Shown here in pieces: positions 1 to 8,383 of a stretch of 64,000 bases of DNA (within the stretch, counting starts at the first letter, position 1; the number at the start of each line of letters is the position of its first letter). The notes below the pieces were generated by a model, which worked only from the letters and a program-made list of their open reading frames with translations, was not told the DNA's origin and searched no databases. A program made the position numbers and the translations under genes. The DNA comes from Terribium retamae. Its GTDB lineage: Bacteria > Pseudomonadota > Alphaproteobacteria > Rhizobiales > Rhizobiaceae. The stretch is from assembly GCF_022347545.1 (NCBI RefSeq), contig NZ_JAKREW010000011.1, positions 62,001 to 126,000 of the forward strand, read 5' to 3'.

Positions 1-1224
1 ATCGAGATGGTTCGCTTCGACCAGTCCGGACTTCTCGATCGCATGGCCATTGCCGGCAAGCTGACGCCTGGCTTGATGACACAGGTCGCGCGGATGGTGG
101 TGCGTTATCACCGCGGTGTTCCAGCCGTCCATTCCGGCAGCGGAACATCGAACATCGGTGGCGTGCTGGATATCAACGCGGCTGGTTTTGCAAGCAGCCA
201 TGTCTTCGATACGGTGGAAATCAGGACACTCACGGAAGCTTTTCGAACCGCACTCGCGCGTCATTCCCGCCTGCTTGATGAACGCGAGGCCGCTGGGCGT
301 GTCCGGCGTTGCCATGGCGACCTGCACCTGCGCAACGTCTGCCTTTTGAACGGCGAACCCCATCTGTTCGACTGTATCGAGTTCAACGATCAGATCGCCA
401 CGATCGACATCCTATACGACCTTGCGTTCCTGCTGATGGATCTCTGGCATCGCGGTTTCCCCCAGTTCGCCAACCTGGTGATGAACCGCTATCTCGATGA
501 GGCCGACGAAGAAGACGGCTTTATCCTGCTGCCGTTCTTCATGGCCGTGCGCGCAGCGGTTCGCGCGCATGTGACGGCAACTCAGGTGGAGGAAGGCAGC
601 GCGGACGGCGCAAGACTGGCCGCCGAGGCAAGATCTTATTTCGAGCTTGCCCGCTCATTGCTCGCTGAAAAGCCGCCGCGCCTGATTGCAATCGGCGGAT
701 TGAGCGGCTCCGGCAAGACGACAGTGGCCGAGGCAATTGCCCATGCGATCGGCGCACCACCCGGTGCGCGGATCATCGAGAGCGATCGCATCCGCAAGGC
801 CCTGCATGGCGTGCCGGCTGAGACAAAACTCCCCGACAAGGCTTATCGCCCGGAGGTTTCCGAACGGGTCTACCGCCAGATTGCATGGCGCAGCGACCTG
901 ATCCTCGCCCAGGGTGGTTGCGTCCTGGCCGATGCCGTCTTCGACAAGCCAGGCAACCGTGACAGCATCGAGCGGGTCGCTCGCGACAGGTCCGTGCCCT
1001 TTACAGGCTTTTGGCTGACGGCTGACCCAGCGATACTTTGGTCCCGCATCCGCGAGCGCAAGAACAATCCTTCCGATGCCACGGTCGACATCCTGTCCAG
1101 GCAATTGCAGCGGGATGTCGGGCAGGTCAGTTGGCGTGCAATCAAAACCGATCGGCGTATAGAAGAGATCGGATTGGAAATACTAAAATCCCCAACCTCT
1201 AAACACCGACCTCAACCTCATTGA
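1..1224 (+). CDS. APH-like / AAA kinase fusion protein, 5' truncated
   Basis: The reading frame is open at base 1, so the N-terminus lies upstream; the first in-frame ATG (base 7) falls inside the kinase-like domain. The first about 220 residues hold an aminoglycoside-phosphotransferase-type fold with the catalytic-loop motif RCHGDLHLRN and the metal-binding IEFND. From about residue 228 a P-loop kinase domain of gluconate-kinase type begins (GLSGSGKTT). This fusion matches the COG2187 plus COG0645 architecture; the substrate is unknown. The mycobacterial homologue Rv2004c belongs to the DosR dormancy regulon, which fits the low-oxygen context here. The 3' end overlaps the convergent synthetase gene by 26 bp. 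The family call is firm and the function is open. Confidence 0.85.
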   Translation: MEMVRFDQSGLLDRMAIAGKLTPGLMTQVARMVVRYHRGVPAVHSGSGTSNIGGVLDINAAGFASSHVFDTVEIRTLTEAFRTALARHSRLLDEREAAGRVRRCHGDLHLRNVCLLNGEPHLFDCIEFNDQIATIDILYDLAFLLMDLWHRGFPQFANLVMNRYLDEADEEDGFILLPFFMAVRAAVRAHVTATQVEEGSADGARLAAEARSYFELARSLLAEKPPRLIAIGGLSGSGKTTVAEAIAHAIGAPPGARIIESDRIRKALHGVPAETKLPDKAYRPEVSERVYRQIAWRSDLILAQGGCVLADAVFDKPGNRDSIERVARDRSVPFTGFWLTADPAILWSRIRERKNNPSDATVDILSRQLQRDVGQVSWRAIKTDRRIEEIGLEILKSPTSKHRPQPH

Positions 1225-3925
1225 GATTGCTGGCGAAAGCTGGCGTATTGACCTCCAACGTGGCCACGGACAGCCCGGGCTCGCTGGGATGGTGCGACAG
1301 CGAGAAGCCGAACTCCCGGCACATGGCCAACATCTTGTGGTTCTCGTTGAGAACGATACCCTCGATCCTGTCGAGATGCTCGGCCTTGGCATAGGCGATG
1401 ATTTGCTTCAGCAATTCCCATCCGAGCCCGTGACCTTGCAGGTCGGTCCGCACGAGAAGGGCATATTCGCCTGTCGTATGATCGGGGTCGCAGCAGAGCC
1501 GGCCGATTCCGGCCAGCTTGCCAGTGCCTTCTTCCAGCGCGGCGAAAGCGATATCGCGGTCATAGTCGAGTTGTGTGAGCCGCTTCAGCATCTGGTCGGG
1601 GAAATTCTTGCGTGGCGCGAGAAAGCGTAGCCGAAGATCCCCTGGCGAGACTTTAGCCAGAAACTCAGGATAAAGCGTCACGTCTGCCGGCATGACAGGC
1701 CGCATTTGGAAGGACATGCCTGCCGTTACGAAGTCGCGGCTCCATCCCGCTGGATAGGGCCTTATGGCAAGGGCCGGGTTCGGTCCGACTTCATCCACAC
1801 GCTCTGGGTTAATTTCGATACGGGCGTCCAGTGCAATCGCGCCGTTGGCATCAACAAGCAGCGGATTGACGTCGAGAGAAACCAGGCAGGGAAAATCGAC
1901 GACCATTTGTGACAGGCCGGTCAACGCGGCCATGATCGCCGCCCGGTTGGCCGGAGCGCGGTCGCGATAGCCGGCAAGCAAGCGGCCTATGCGGGTCGCA
2001 TCGATCAAATCGGCGGCCAGCACGTCATCAAGCGGCGGCAATGCGATGGCCGTATCGTTCACCACCTCGACCGCGACGCCGCCAGCGCCAAACAGCATGA
2101 CGGGGCCGAACATCGGATCCAGATGCATGCCCAGGATGAGTTCCTGGCCATCCTTCCGCACGATCATTTCTTGAACGGCGAAGCCATCCACCTGTATTTG
2201 CGGTGACCGTCCAGCGAGGCGTTTCTCGATCGCTTTCGCCGTCCGTTCGGCTTCGTCGGCACTGGCGATATCGAGAGCCACGCCGCCAAGGTCGGATTTG
2301 TGGGAGACCATTTTCGAAAGCAGTTTGACGGCTACGCGTTCCGTGCCCTTGAGCAGGTCATCGGCCGCTTGCGCCACCTCTGCAGTCGAATTGGCAACGA
2401 TGGTTTTCGGGATTTCGATGCCGTAGAACGCGATCACCGCTTTCGCTTCCGGCTCTGTCAGCATGCTGCGTCCTTCAGCTGCGGCCTGCCGCAAGATCGG
2501 ATAGACCGCTGCCCTGCGTTCGAGGGGGCTCTCGCTCTGGCTCGCGGGAACACGCAGCAAAGCTCGCTGGGCGCGTGACCATTCACTGAGATAGGTCGCC
2601 GCGGTCACCGCATCCTCCGGCGTTTCGAAATTCGCGATGCCGGCTTCGGTCAGGATACGCCTGCCTTCGCGTGCGCTATGCTCGCCGAGCCAGCAGGCAA
2701 GCAGCGGCTTGCCAGCGATCCTGCCGCCTGTTCCAAGGTCCGCCACCGCCTTGGCCGCATCAGCCGAAGAACCAAGGCCGGTTGGGCAGTTCATGACCAG
2801 GATTACGTCCGTTTCCGGATCAGCCGACAAGGCCTCAAGCGCTGCCTCGTAGCGTGTTGGTGCTGCGTCACCGACGATGTCGATCGGGTTTGCGTGCGAC
2901 CAGGTCGATGGCAGGACGCGGTTGAGCTCATCGATCGTGGAAGGTGCCAATGCAGTCAGTTCACCGCCACGATCAATGAGCTTATCGACGGCGAGCACGC
3001 CGGCGCCGCCGCCATTGGTGACTATGGAGAGCCGGGCCTGTTCAAGCGGCGAGTGGTGGGCGAGCATTTCGGCTGCGTCGAACAACTCTGCAAGATCCTG
3101 TACGCGCAGAACCCCGGCTCGTCGCAACGCGGCATCGACCACCTTGTCGGCCGCCGACAAAGCCCCGGTGTGGGTCGCCGCGGCCTTGGCCGCCTGTTCG
3201 TGCCGACCAGGCTTGATGGCAATGACGGGCTTGAGGCGAGCAGCAGCGCGTGCCGCCGACAGGAACTTGCGCGGACTGGTGATCGTTTCGAGATACATCA
3301 CTATCGCGCGTGTGTGGATGTCCCCTGCCAGCATGTCGAGGCAGTCACCAACATCGACGTCGGCCATGTCGCCAAGTGACAGGATTCGCGAAAAGCCGAT
3401 ATTGTTGTCGGCCGCCCAGTCGACCAGCGACGTCGCGATCGCACCGGACTGCGAGAGCAAGGCGATGTTGCCGGCCCCGGCCGGCGTGTGGGCAAAACTC
3501 GCATTGAGCTTTGCAGGAGGAACCATCAGGCCGACCGTGTTCGGACCGATGATGCGCAGGAGCGAGGGTTTGGCCGCATCGAGCATCGCTTGGCGCAGGC
3601 CGTTCTCGCGCGTGAGCCCCGCTGTGATGACGACGGCTGCCCGTGTGCCTTTCTCTCCCAACTCGCGAATGAGGCCAGGAACGGTATCGGGTGGGGTCAC
3701 GATAACAGCCAGGTCCGGGATATCCGGTAGATCGGCTACTCTTGCGTAGCAGCGACGATCGCCGATCTGCTTATATTTCGGATTGAGCGGCCATATCTTC
3801 CCCTCAAAACCACCACCGACAATATTGTCGAACACCACGCGCCCGACCGACCCCACGCGGATGGACGCTCCGATCACAGCGACCGATCTCGGCGAGATGG
3901 CGCAGTCGAGATTTCGAATTGTCAT
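1199..3925 (-). CDS. ADP-forming acyl-CoA synthetase fused to GNAT acetyltransferase (Pat-like)
   Basis: A 908-residue protein: CoA-binding Rossmann domain (about 8-130), succinyl-CoA-ligase-like domains with the conserved THTGAL histidine segment (about 250), ATP-grasp domain (about 480-700) and a C-terminal GNAT domain (about 745-890, motif GHGLGWELL). Such fusions either make acetate plus ATP from acetyl-CoA or act as protein lysine acetyltransferases in which the synthetase-like part senses a ligand. The ATG at 3925 directly precedes a family-typical N-terminus. A perfect FixK/FNR box lies 54 bp upstream and is shared with the divergent DUF302 gene. Together with phosphoketolase and acetate kinase in this island it points to control of acetyl-CoA and acetyl-phosphate. 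Whether it is catalytic as a synthetase cannot be told from sequence reading alone. Confidence 0.9.
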   Translation of the reverse strand: MTIRNLDCAISPRSVAVIGASIRVGSVGRVVFDNIVGGGFEGKIWPLNPKYKQIGDRRCYARVADLPDIPDLAVIVTPPDTVPGLIRELGEKGTRAAVVITAGLTRENGLRQAMLDAAKPSLLRIIGPNTVGLMVPPAKLNASFAHTPAGAGNIALLSQSGAIATSLVDWAADNNIGFSRILSLGDMADVDVGDCLDMLAGDIHTRAIVMYLETITSPRKFLSAARAAARLKPVIAIKPGRHEQAAKAAATHTGALSAADKVVDAALRRAGVLRVQDLAELFDAAEMLAHHSPLEQARLSIVTNGGGAGVLAVDKLIDRGGELTALAPSTIDELNRVLPSTWSHANPIDIVGDAAPTRYEAALEALSADPETDVILVMNCPTGLGSSADAAKAVADLGTGGRIAGKPLLACWLGEHSAREGRRILTEAGIANFETPEDAVTAATYLSEWSRAQRALLRVPASQSESPLERRAAVYPILRQAAAEGRSMLTEPEAKAVIAFYGIEIPKTIVANSTAEVAQAADDLLKGTERVAVKLLSKMVSHKSDLGGVALDIASADEAERTAKAIEKRLAGRSPQIQVDGFAVQEMIVRKDGQELILGMHLDPMFGPVMLFGAGGVAVEVVNDTAIALPPLDDVLAADLIDATRIGRLLAGYRDRAPANRAAIMAALTGLSQMVVDFPCLVSLDVNPLLVDANGAIALDARIEINPERVDEVGPNPALAIRPYPAGWSRDFVTAGMSFQMRPVMPADVTLYPEFLAKVSPGDLRLRFLAPRKNFPDQMLKRLTQLDYDRDIAFAALEEGTGKLAGIGRLCCDPDHTTGEYALLVRTDLQGHGLGWELLKQIIAYAKAEHLDRIEGIVLNENHKMLAMCREFGFSLSHHPSEPGLSVATLEVNTPAFASNLNEVEVGV

Positions 3926-3972
3926 CGGGCGGTCTCCTTGTCGCCAGTTTCACCGGGCGCGACGAACATTCC

Positions 3973-3986
3973 TTGAGTTGGATCAA
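3973..3986. promoter_or_regulatory. FixK/FNR box 1 (TTGAGTTGGATCAA)
   Basis: Perfect TTGA-N6-TCAA dyad between two divergent genes. Its centre is about 54 bp upstream of the acyl-CoA synthetase start and about 90 bp upstream of the DUF302 start. Confidence 0.8.
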
Positions 3987-4069
3987 AGCATCGTCGGCTT
4001 CTTCCGGTTAGCTGGCGATGCGACACTCACCCGTCGGTCCGTCGCAGGCGATCGTCGAAGGAGCATTCG

Positions 4070-4456
4070 ATGAGCTACTATTTCAGCAAAAATCTCGCCA
4101 TGCCGTTCGCAGAGGCGGTCGACCTCGTCACCCGGAAGCTGGCAGGCAAAGGCTTTGCCGTGCTGACCAGAATCGACGTCCAGGAGACCATGAGGGCCAA
4201 ACTCGGCGAGGAATTCCGGCCCTATGTGGTCCTCGGCGCTTGCAATGCGCATTTCGCATGGCGCGCGCTGCAAGCGGAAGACAAGATCGGTGCGCTGCTG
4301 CCCTGCAACGTGATTGTGACCGAGCTGGCAGCGGGCCAGGTTGAGATAGCAGTGGCGGATCCCGTAATCGCAATGGGCGTCATAGCCAATCCAAAGCTTG
4401 CTGCCGTCGCGCAAGGTGTTCGGGAGTTGCTGCAGGAAGCAATCCGTGAGCTCTGA
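4070..4456 (+). CDS. DUF302 family protein
   Basis: A 128-residue protein that matches the DUF302 family: N-terminal FSKNLAMPFAEAV, central ARLGEEF-like segment and the LLPCNVIV strand followed by a conserved acidic DP motif. Members form small alpha/beta dimers of unknown function and are often found with metal or redox genes. The ATG follows a clear GGAG site (AAGGAGCATTCG). It lies 12 bp ahead of the metal P-type ATPase, so the two are almost certainly cotranscribed from the FixK box at 3973. A role in metal or cysteine handling is only inferred from this linkage. Confidence 0.85.
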   Translation: MSYYFSKNLAMPFAEAVDLVTRKLAGKGFAVLTRIDVQETMRAKLGEEFRPYVVLGACNAHFAWRALQAEDKIGALLPCNVIVTELAAGQVEIAVADPVIAMGVIANPKLAAVAQGVRELLQEAIREL

Positions 4457-4468
4457 GGGCTGCTTCCA

Positions 4469-6364
4469 ATGAACGAGTCGACAGTGCGGCTCGCACTTTT
4501 GATCATGGCGGTTCTTGGGCTCGTGGTCGGACTTGCCATCTGGTCGGCCGGGCAAGGCCCGGTTCAGCCAACGACAATCTGGGCAATAGCTACCCTGCCC
4601 GTCGTTATCATGCTGGTTGTATCGATCCTGCGTGATTTCTTGATTGGGCGCATGGGCGTCGATGCGATAGCGCTCGTGTCGATGTCGGCGGGACTGCTTC
4701 TTGGGCAGCCGCTGGCAGCCATAGTCGTTGCCATCATGTATGCCGGTGGTACCGTACTGGAGGATTTTGCGCGCGGCCGCGCAGAACGAAGCCTGCAGGC
4801 CTTGGTCGACCGCGCTCCACGCATAGCGCATAAAAAATCGACCACCGGCACAGAAACGATTTCCGCCGATCAAGTCGCCATCGGTGACGAGCTGTTGGTA
4901 CGCGCCGGCGAATTGCTTCCGGTCGACGGAATACTGATCGACCCCTCAGCCTTACTCGATGAATCCGCTGTCACCGGAGAACCGCTGCCGGTACGGCGCA
5001 TTGCCTCGGATCCTCTGCACAGCGGCACCGTCAATGCCGGAGAGACCTTTTCGATGCGCGCCTCGGCGACGGTCGGGGAAAGCACCTATGCGGCGATCAT
5101 GCGTATGGTGACGGCTGCGCAGACCGCCAAGGCTCCCTTCATTCGCATCGCGGACCGACTCGCCCTGCTGCTGCTTCCACTCACTTTGCTGGTGGCCGCG
5201 CTTGCCTGGTATCTTTCCAATGATCCGATCCGGGCCTTGGCGGTCCTGGTGGTGGCAACGCCCTGCCCGCTGATCCTGGCAGCCCCAGTTGCATTTATCG
5301 GTGGCGTGTCCCGTGCCGCACATGTTGGTATTTTGATGAAGGGCAGCACCGCTCTGGAGGCGCTTGCCAGGATAAGGACCGCCATCTTCGACAAGACAGG
5401 CACATTGACGACTGGTGGCGCAGAGCTCATCGAGATCGACCTTGCCCCTCATCAGCGAGCTGACGAGCTTCTGCGGCTGTTGGCTTCACTTGAGCAAGCC
5501 TCGCATCATGTGCTGGCGAGCTCTATCGTCCAGCTCGCCCGCAGGAAAGGCCTTGTGCTTTGCCAACCGCATCAGGTTCGCGAACATCGTGGGGAAGGTC
5601 TTGAAGGGCAAGTCGACGGCACGACAGTGTCCGCGGGTTCACGGCCGCTTGTCTTGGCAGACAAACCGCTGCCGTATTGGGCCCAGGACGGCGAAGAGCG
5701 GCATCGGGACGCGGCGGTACTCAGGGTCTTCTTGGCCTTGAATGGCGAACTTGTCGGTATCTTCACGTTCGCAGACACGCTCCGGGCTGATGTTCCCGAC
5801 ACGCTCGTTGCGTTGCGGACCTGTGGTGTGAACAGGATCATGCTGCTTACTGGAGATGACGACACAGCCGCCAACAAGGTCGCAGCCTCGCTCGGTCTCG
5901 ATGCCACAATCTCCAAGGCCACGCCTGCAGACAAGGTCAGAACGGTTGAGGTAGAAAAGCGCGCGGCGCCGACAATGATGATCGGCGACGGCATTAACGA
6001 TGCCCCCGCCCTCGCCGCTGCCGATGTCGGCATCGCCCTGGCGTCTCGGGGTGGAACCATTTCATCCGAGGCGGCCGATGTCGTCATTCTCACCGACAGG
6101 GTGCAGCCAGTGGCAGAAGCACTGCTGATTGCCAAGCATACGCGGACGATCGCGCTTCAGAGCATCACCGTGGGGCTGGCCCTATCCGGCGCAGCAATGA
6201 TCTTTGCTGCCTTGGGCATGATCACACCAGTCGCCGGCGCATTGCTCCAGGAGGGTATTGATGTTGCTGTGATACTCAATGCATTGCGCACGCTGGGTGG
6301 GACAGATGTAAGTGCATCTCGGCAAAAGCGTGCAATCAAGGCTGCAGAACCGCAGCCCCGTTGA
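4469..6364 (+). CDS. P1B-type heavy-metal translocating ATPase with TPC motif
   Basis: A 631-residue inner-membrane pump with no N-terminal HMA domain; the protein starts directly with a membrane helix. It has the actuator TGE loop (VTGEPLP), a membrane motif T264-P265-C266 in place of the usual CPC, the phosphorylated D308 in DKTGTLT, and the hinge GDGIND near residue 508. The HP locus reads HHVLA instead of the usual HPLA. TPC motifs occur in the less-studied P1B-5-like pumps linked to Ni/Fe, so copper specificity is unlikely; the metal is undetermined. It follows DUF302 in a FixK-box operon. Its last 29 bp overlap the convergent alcohol dehydrogenase gene. Confidence 0.9.
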   Translation: MNESTVRLALLIMAVLGLVVGLAIWSAGQGPVQPTTIWAIATLPVVIMLVVSILRDFLIGRMGVDAIALVSMSAGLLLGQPLAAIVVAIMYAGGTVLEDFARGRAERSLQALVDRAPRIAHKKSTTGTETISADQVAIGDELLVRAGELLPVDGILIDPSALLDESAVTGEPLPVRRIASDPLHSGTVNAGETFSMRASATVGESTYAAIMRMVTAAQTAKAPFIRIADRLALLLLPLTLLVAALAWYLSNDPIRALAVLVVATPCPLILAAPVAFIGGVSRAAHVGILMKGSTALEALARIRTAIFDKTGTLTTGGAELIEIDLAPHQRADELLRLLASLEQASHHVLASSIVQLARRKGLVLCQPHQVREHRGEGLEGQVDGTTVSAGSRPLVLADKPLPYWAQDGEERHRDAAVLRVFLALNGELVGIFTFADTLRADVPDTLVALRTCGVNRIMLLTGDDDTAANKVAASLGLDATISKATPADKVRTVEVEKRAAPTMMIGDGINDAPALAAADVGIALASRGGTISSEAADVVILTDRVQPVAEALLIAKHTRTIALQSITVGLALSGAAMIFAALGMITPVAGALLQEGIDVAVILNALRTLGGTDVSASRQKRAIKAAEPQPR

Positions 6365-7316
6365 GCCTGCCCATGCGCAGGTCATCAAGTGCCTGGTTCG
6401 CGTCTTCAAGTCGATAGGTTGTGGTGTAGGTGTTTACTCCCGCCTGTTGCGCAATTGGGAAGAACTCCCTCGCATCGCTACGCGTCAGATTCGCCACCGA
6501 AAGCACCTCTCTTTCCTGCCAAAGCAGTTCGTAAGGCATTGATGGGATATCGCTCATATGAATGCCACCGCAAACCACGCGCCCGCCTTTGCGCACTGCC
6601 CGCAACGCCGCAGGTACCAATTCGCCGACAGGGGCGAAGATAATCGCGGTATCGAGCTCAACTGGCGGCAACTCCTCGGATGTGCCTGCCCATTCCGCGC
6701 CCAATGAACGTGCAAATTCTTGCGCTTGGTGGTCGCCAGCACGTGTAAAGGCGAAAATCCTGCGCCGCTGCCAAAGCGCCACCTGCGTGATGATGTGCGC
6801 AGCCGCCCCGAAGCCGTAGAGCCCGAGGCGCTGCCCGTCGCCTGCCTTCTTCAGGCAGCGCCAACCGATCAGACCTGCGCATAGCAGCGGCGCCAGCGCC
6901 ACAGGATCTGGGGCATCGAGATCGAAGGCGAAGGCTGCGTCGGCTACGACGTGACTGGCAAAACCGCCATCGCGCGTGTAGCCGGTGAACAGCGGTTGGT
7001 CACAAAGATTCTCCGCCTCGTGTGTGCAGTAGCTGCAACGCCCGCATGTGTGCCCAAGCCAAGGGATGCCGACACGCCGACCGAGACGGCCCGTGCTTAC
7101 CCCCTGGCCGACGAGGTCTACAATTCCGACGATTTCGTGCCCAGGAACCAAGGGCACCGTCGGATTGGGAAGGTCGCCGTCGACGACATGCAGATCGGTC
7201 CGGCAGATCGCGCATGCTTCAACCCTCACCCTGATTTCGCCTGGCCCTGGGACCGGATCAGGGCGATTGACGAGAACCAGCGGCGTACGAGGCCTGTCCA
7301 ATACCATCGCCTTCAT
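6336..7316 (-). CDS. Zinc-dependent alcohol dehydrogenase
   Basis: A 326-residue medium-chain dehydrogenase/reductase. The catalytic zinc ligands are in CAICRTDLH and the PGHE motif; the structural zinc has four cysteines (CGRCSYCTHEAENLC). The Rossmann loop LGLYGFGAAAH is present though slightly degenerate. It oxidises alcohols or, more likely under oxygen limitation, reduces aldehydes to regenerate NAD+. The start ATG at 7316 lies 4 bp after the stop codon of a small membrane ORF, suggesting translational coupling, and both are preceded by a FixK box at 7539. The natural substrate is not inferable. Confidence 0.92.
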   Translation of the reverse strand: MKAMVLDRPRTPLVLVNRPDPVPGPGEIRVRVEACAICRTDLHVVDGDLPNPTVPLVPGHEIVGIVDLVGQGVSTGRLGRRVGIPWLGHTCGRCSYCTHEAENLCDQPLFTGYTRDGGFASHVVADAAFAFDLDAPDPVALAPLLCAGLIGWRCLKKAGDGQRLGLYGFGAAAHIITQVALWQRRRIFAFTRAGDHQAQEFARSLGAEWAGTSEELPPVELDTAIIFAPVGELVPAALRAVRKGGRVVCGGIHMSDIPSMPYELLWQEREVLSVANLTRSDAREFFPIAQQAGVNTYTTTYRLEDANQALDDLRMGRLNGAAVLQP

Positions 7317-7320
7317 GGAT

Positions 7321-7482
7321 CTAGCGCCGGCGCTGGGCTTTCACGCGTTGAGGCACAGCTCGACGTCCAGATGCCGGACGATGTCGCCTATCCCCATCTT
7401 TCGTTTCGAAATAGATCGCCGCGCCGGCGAGATAGGCAAGACCCAGCAGTGCAGCGTAGACGGAGATGAGGCCAGCGGACAT
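7321..7482 (-). CDS. Small single-span membrane protein (53 aa), unrecognised
   Basis: A 54-codon frame too short for usual gene calling. The ATG at 7482 has an excellent ribosome-binding site (AAAGGAG, about 7 bases upstream). The product begins MSAGLISVYAALLGLAYLA, one strongly hydrophobic helix, followed by a charged, Arg-rich tail. The TAG stop is 4 bp before the alcohol dehydrogenase start, and a perfect FixK box is centred about 63 bp upstream of the ATG, the spacing expected for a FixK-activated promoter. I do not recognise the family. It may anchor or help a membrane enzyme, but that is speculation. Coding status is supported by SD, coupling and promoter position, not by a known homologue. 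Confidence 0.6.
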   Translation of the reverse strand: MSAGLISVYAALLGLAYLAGAAIYFETKDGDRRHRPASGRRAVPQRVKAQRRR

Positions 7483-7538
7483 GATCAGGCTCCTTTGTCA
7501 GACCTGGCTCATGATTGCAGCGCCGGGTGGCACACGCC

Positions 7539-7552
7539 TTGATCATCGTCAA
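7539..7552. promoter_or_regulatory. FixK/FNR box 2 (TTGATCATCGTCAA)
   Basis: Perfect TTGA-N6-TCAA dyad between the small ORF/alcohol dehydrogenase pair and the divergent Crp/Fnr regulator gene. It is centred about 63 bp upstream of the small ORF and about 147 bp upstream of the regulator, so the regulator may control its own gene. Confidence 0.8.
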
Positions 7553-7692
7553 TCCCTGGATTCGGCACAGTTTGCCGCCGCAGGCGCGCTGAGGTGCTCC
7601 CTCTACGTAGTTTCCCCTACGGATAGAACCGAATTTCGCCGAACCGCGATTCGCGCGATTGCTGTTGTCACGAACTCTCTGGGACGACAGCC

Positions 7693-8340
7693 ATGTACGC
7701 ACAAACTTCCATTCAGATTGAACTGCCGTCAGTGTTTCCCCGGCAAGCGCCAACGGCATCCCCCGAGGGATCAGTGGCTCACCCGGTGAGTTTCTTTTCC
7801 CCAGGCTCGGAAATCTATGCCCAGGGCGAAAAAGCCAAGGCTGTTTATCAAGTCGAGTTCGGTGCTGTCCGTATTTACAGGCTCCTCGCTGATGGACGCA
7901 GGCAAATCAGCGCTTTTCATTTTGCAGGCGAAACCTTCGGCTTTGAAGGCGACATTACACATCATTTCTTCGCCGAGGCGATCAACTCGACCGGGGTGCG
8001 CGTTTTCCGTGTCGGTTCGGGGACAGACCTGTCCCACCACCTACTGCCTCTCGCGCTCAAGGGACTGACTAGGGCGCAAGAACATCTGCTCGTGCTGGGT
8101 CGTCAAAATGCAATCGAACGCGTTGCGGCCTTCCTGCTCGACATGGCGGAACGCCAGGGAGATTTGCGCCAGATAGACTTGCCGATGTCCCGCATCGACA
8201 TCGGGGACTATCTTGGCCTTACCATCGAAACCGTTTCGCGCGTCTTCAGCCGCCTGAAGGAAAAGGGCGTCATCCGCCTCCATAGCCTCCGCCGCATCGA
8301 GGTGCTCAAGCGGGATGCATTGCGCGCCATGGGCGAATGA
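7693..8340 (+). CDS. Crp/Fnr-family transcriptional regulator, FixK-like
   Basis: A 215-residue regulator with an N-terminal cyclic-nucleotide-binding-like beta-barrel (about 25-125), a dimerisation helix (about 130-155) and a C-terminal winged helix-turn-helix. The recognition helix reads ETVSRV, giving the E179-S182-R183 triad that reads TTGA/TCAA half-sites in FNR and FixK. The protein contains no cysteine, so it cannot carry the oxygen-sensing 4Fe-4S cluster of FNR; it behaves like FixK, whose oxygen signal comes from elsewhere. It is the obvious candidate to bind the eight TTGA-N6-TCAA boxes of this island, including the one upstream of its own gene. The start at 7693 has a weak SD, and a later start is possible. 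Confidence 0.9.
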   Translation: MYAQTSIQIELPSVFPRQAPTASPEGSVAHPVSFFSPGSEIYAQGEKAKAVYQVEFGAVRIYRLLADGRRQISAFHFAGETFGFEGDITHHFFAEAINSTGVRVFRVGSGTDLSHHLLPLALKGLTRAQEHLLVLGRQNAIERVAAFLLDMAERQGDLRQIDLPMSRIDIGDYLGLTIETVSRVFSRLKEKGVIRLHSLRRIEVLKRDALRAMGE

Positions 8341-8383
8341 AATCGCCCGTAAAACGCATCCGATTCAACCGTGGAGAAAGACA

